From Globodera rostochiensis (taxonomy: Eukaryota; Nematoda; Chromadorea; Rhabditida; Heteroderidae), in NCBI GenBank assembly GCA_018350325.1, contig JAEVLN010000004.1, forward strand, positions 496,001 to 560,000: 64,000 bases of DNA, read 5' to 3'. Below are positions 63,850 to 64,000 of the stretch, in pieces. Within the stretch, counting starts at the first letter, position 1. Every line of letters starts with the position of its first letter. Below the pieces are notes generated by a model that was not told the DNA's origin, did not search any database, and was given only the letters and a program-made list of their open reading frames with translations. The translations under genes were made by a program, and so were the position numbers.

Positions 63850-64000
63850 CTTCAATTAATTAGGACACCAAATAAATATTTCAGTCTTTTGAAATCTCAT
63901 AAAATATATAATCTCCTCATCATTGTGGTTTAATTATTGCAGAAAAAGTCCCAAAAATTGATTTTCCTCTTTTGGTCATGCTTTAGAATTTCAGAAATTT
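63850..64000. other. Right edge, intron of array member E
   Basis: AT-rich; includes GATTTTCCTCTTTTGGTCATGC, which is also seen inverted in the inverted locus (36425-36470), so it is probably standard family intron sequence. Confidence 0.4.

Overview
The window is eukaryotic genomic DNA, almost certainly from a nematode. Genes have many short exons, AT-rich introns of about 40-60 bp mixed with long repeat-filled ones, and T-rich acceptors. One gene is a clear SKN-1 (CNC) homologue whose basic domain lacks a leucine zipper, a nematode trait. Two consecutive GC-AG introns and an expanded family of secreted proteins fit a plant-parasitic, possibly cyst, nematode; that identification is inference.

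Left third (1-23,200), three single-copy genes. A 15-exon skn-1-like gene (121-8311, +, 1046 aa) joins in phase across every exon and includes an N-terminal hydrophobic segment like that of the ER-anchored SKN-1A/Nrf1 isoforms. It is followed by an 8-exon gene for a secreted, probably tail-anchored protein of unknown function (11755-19302, +). Convergent to it is an 8-exon gene for a secreted protein with two homologous modules and a coiled-coil end (19650-23197, -).

Right two thirds (24,800-64,000), a tandem array of one multigene family. Each member begins with a near-identical signal-peptide exon (MRALLFLLTLTFSCIL-like). It continues with repeated exons for a ~60-residue helix-rich module (FxxFKxDPxAMxLVEQYNN...), then Gly/Asn/Ser/Pro/Gln-rich linker exons (GNPGSS, SSHYGGAMPSQQAPP, DGSLxSVVRPKN), and ends in a basic tail (GKSTSKSGKKPRN). 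Four complete minus-strand members (24870-29883, 40567-43890, 46495-50833, 53384-58092), one partial member at the right edge and one inverted, damaged plus-strand locus (32161-38876) are present. Exon phases follow a strict rule (0-0, 0-1, 1-1, 1-stop), so modules can be added or lost without breaking the frame. I do not recognise the family; secreted effectors are the leading hypothesis.

The spaces and introns are packed with short non-autonomous transposons. At least seven have intact terminal inverted repeats and perfect 8-9 bp target duplications of hAT type, and each is filled with its own short palindromic motif. A young 2.2 kb LTR element sits in an intron of one family member with a 5-bp target duplication. 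Other repeats are a GC-rich palindromic family, tRNA-derived SINE-like copies, several tandem repeats, and multi-kilobase segmental duplications that carry the gene family.
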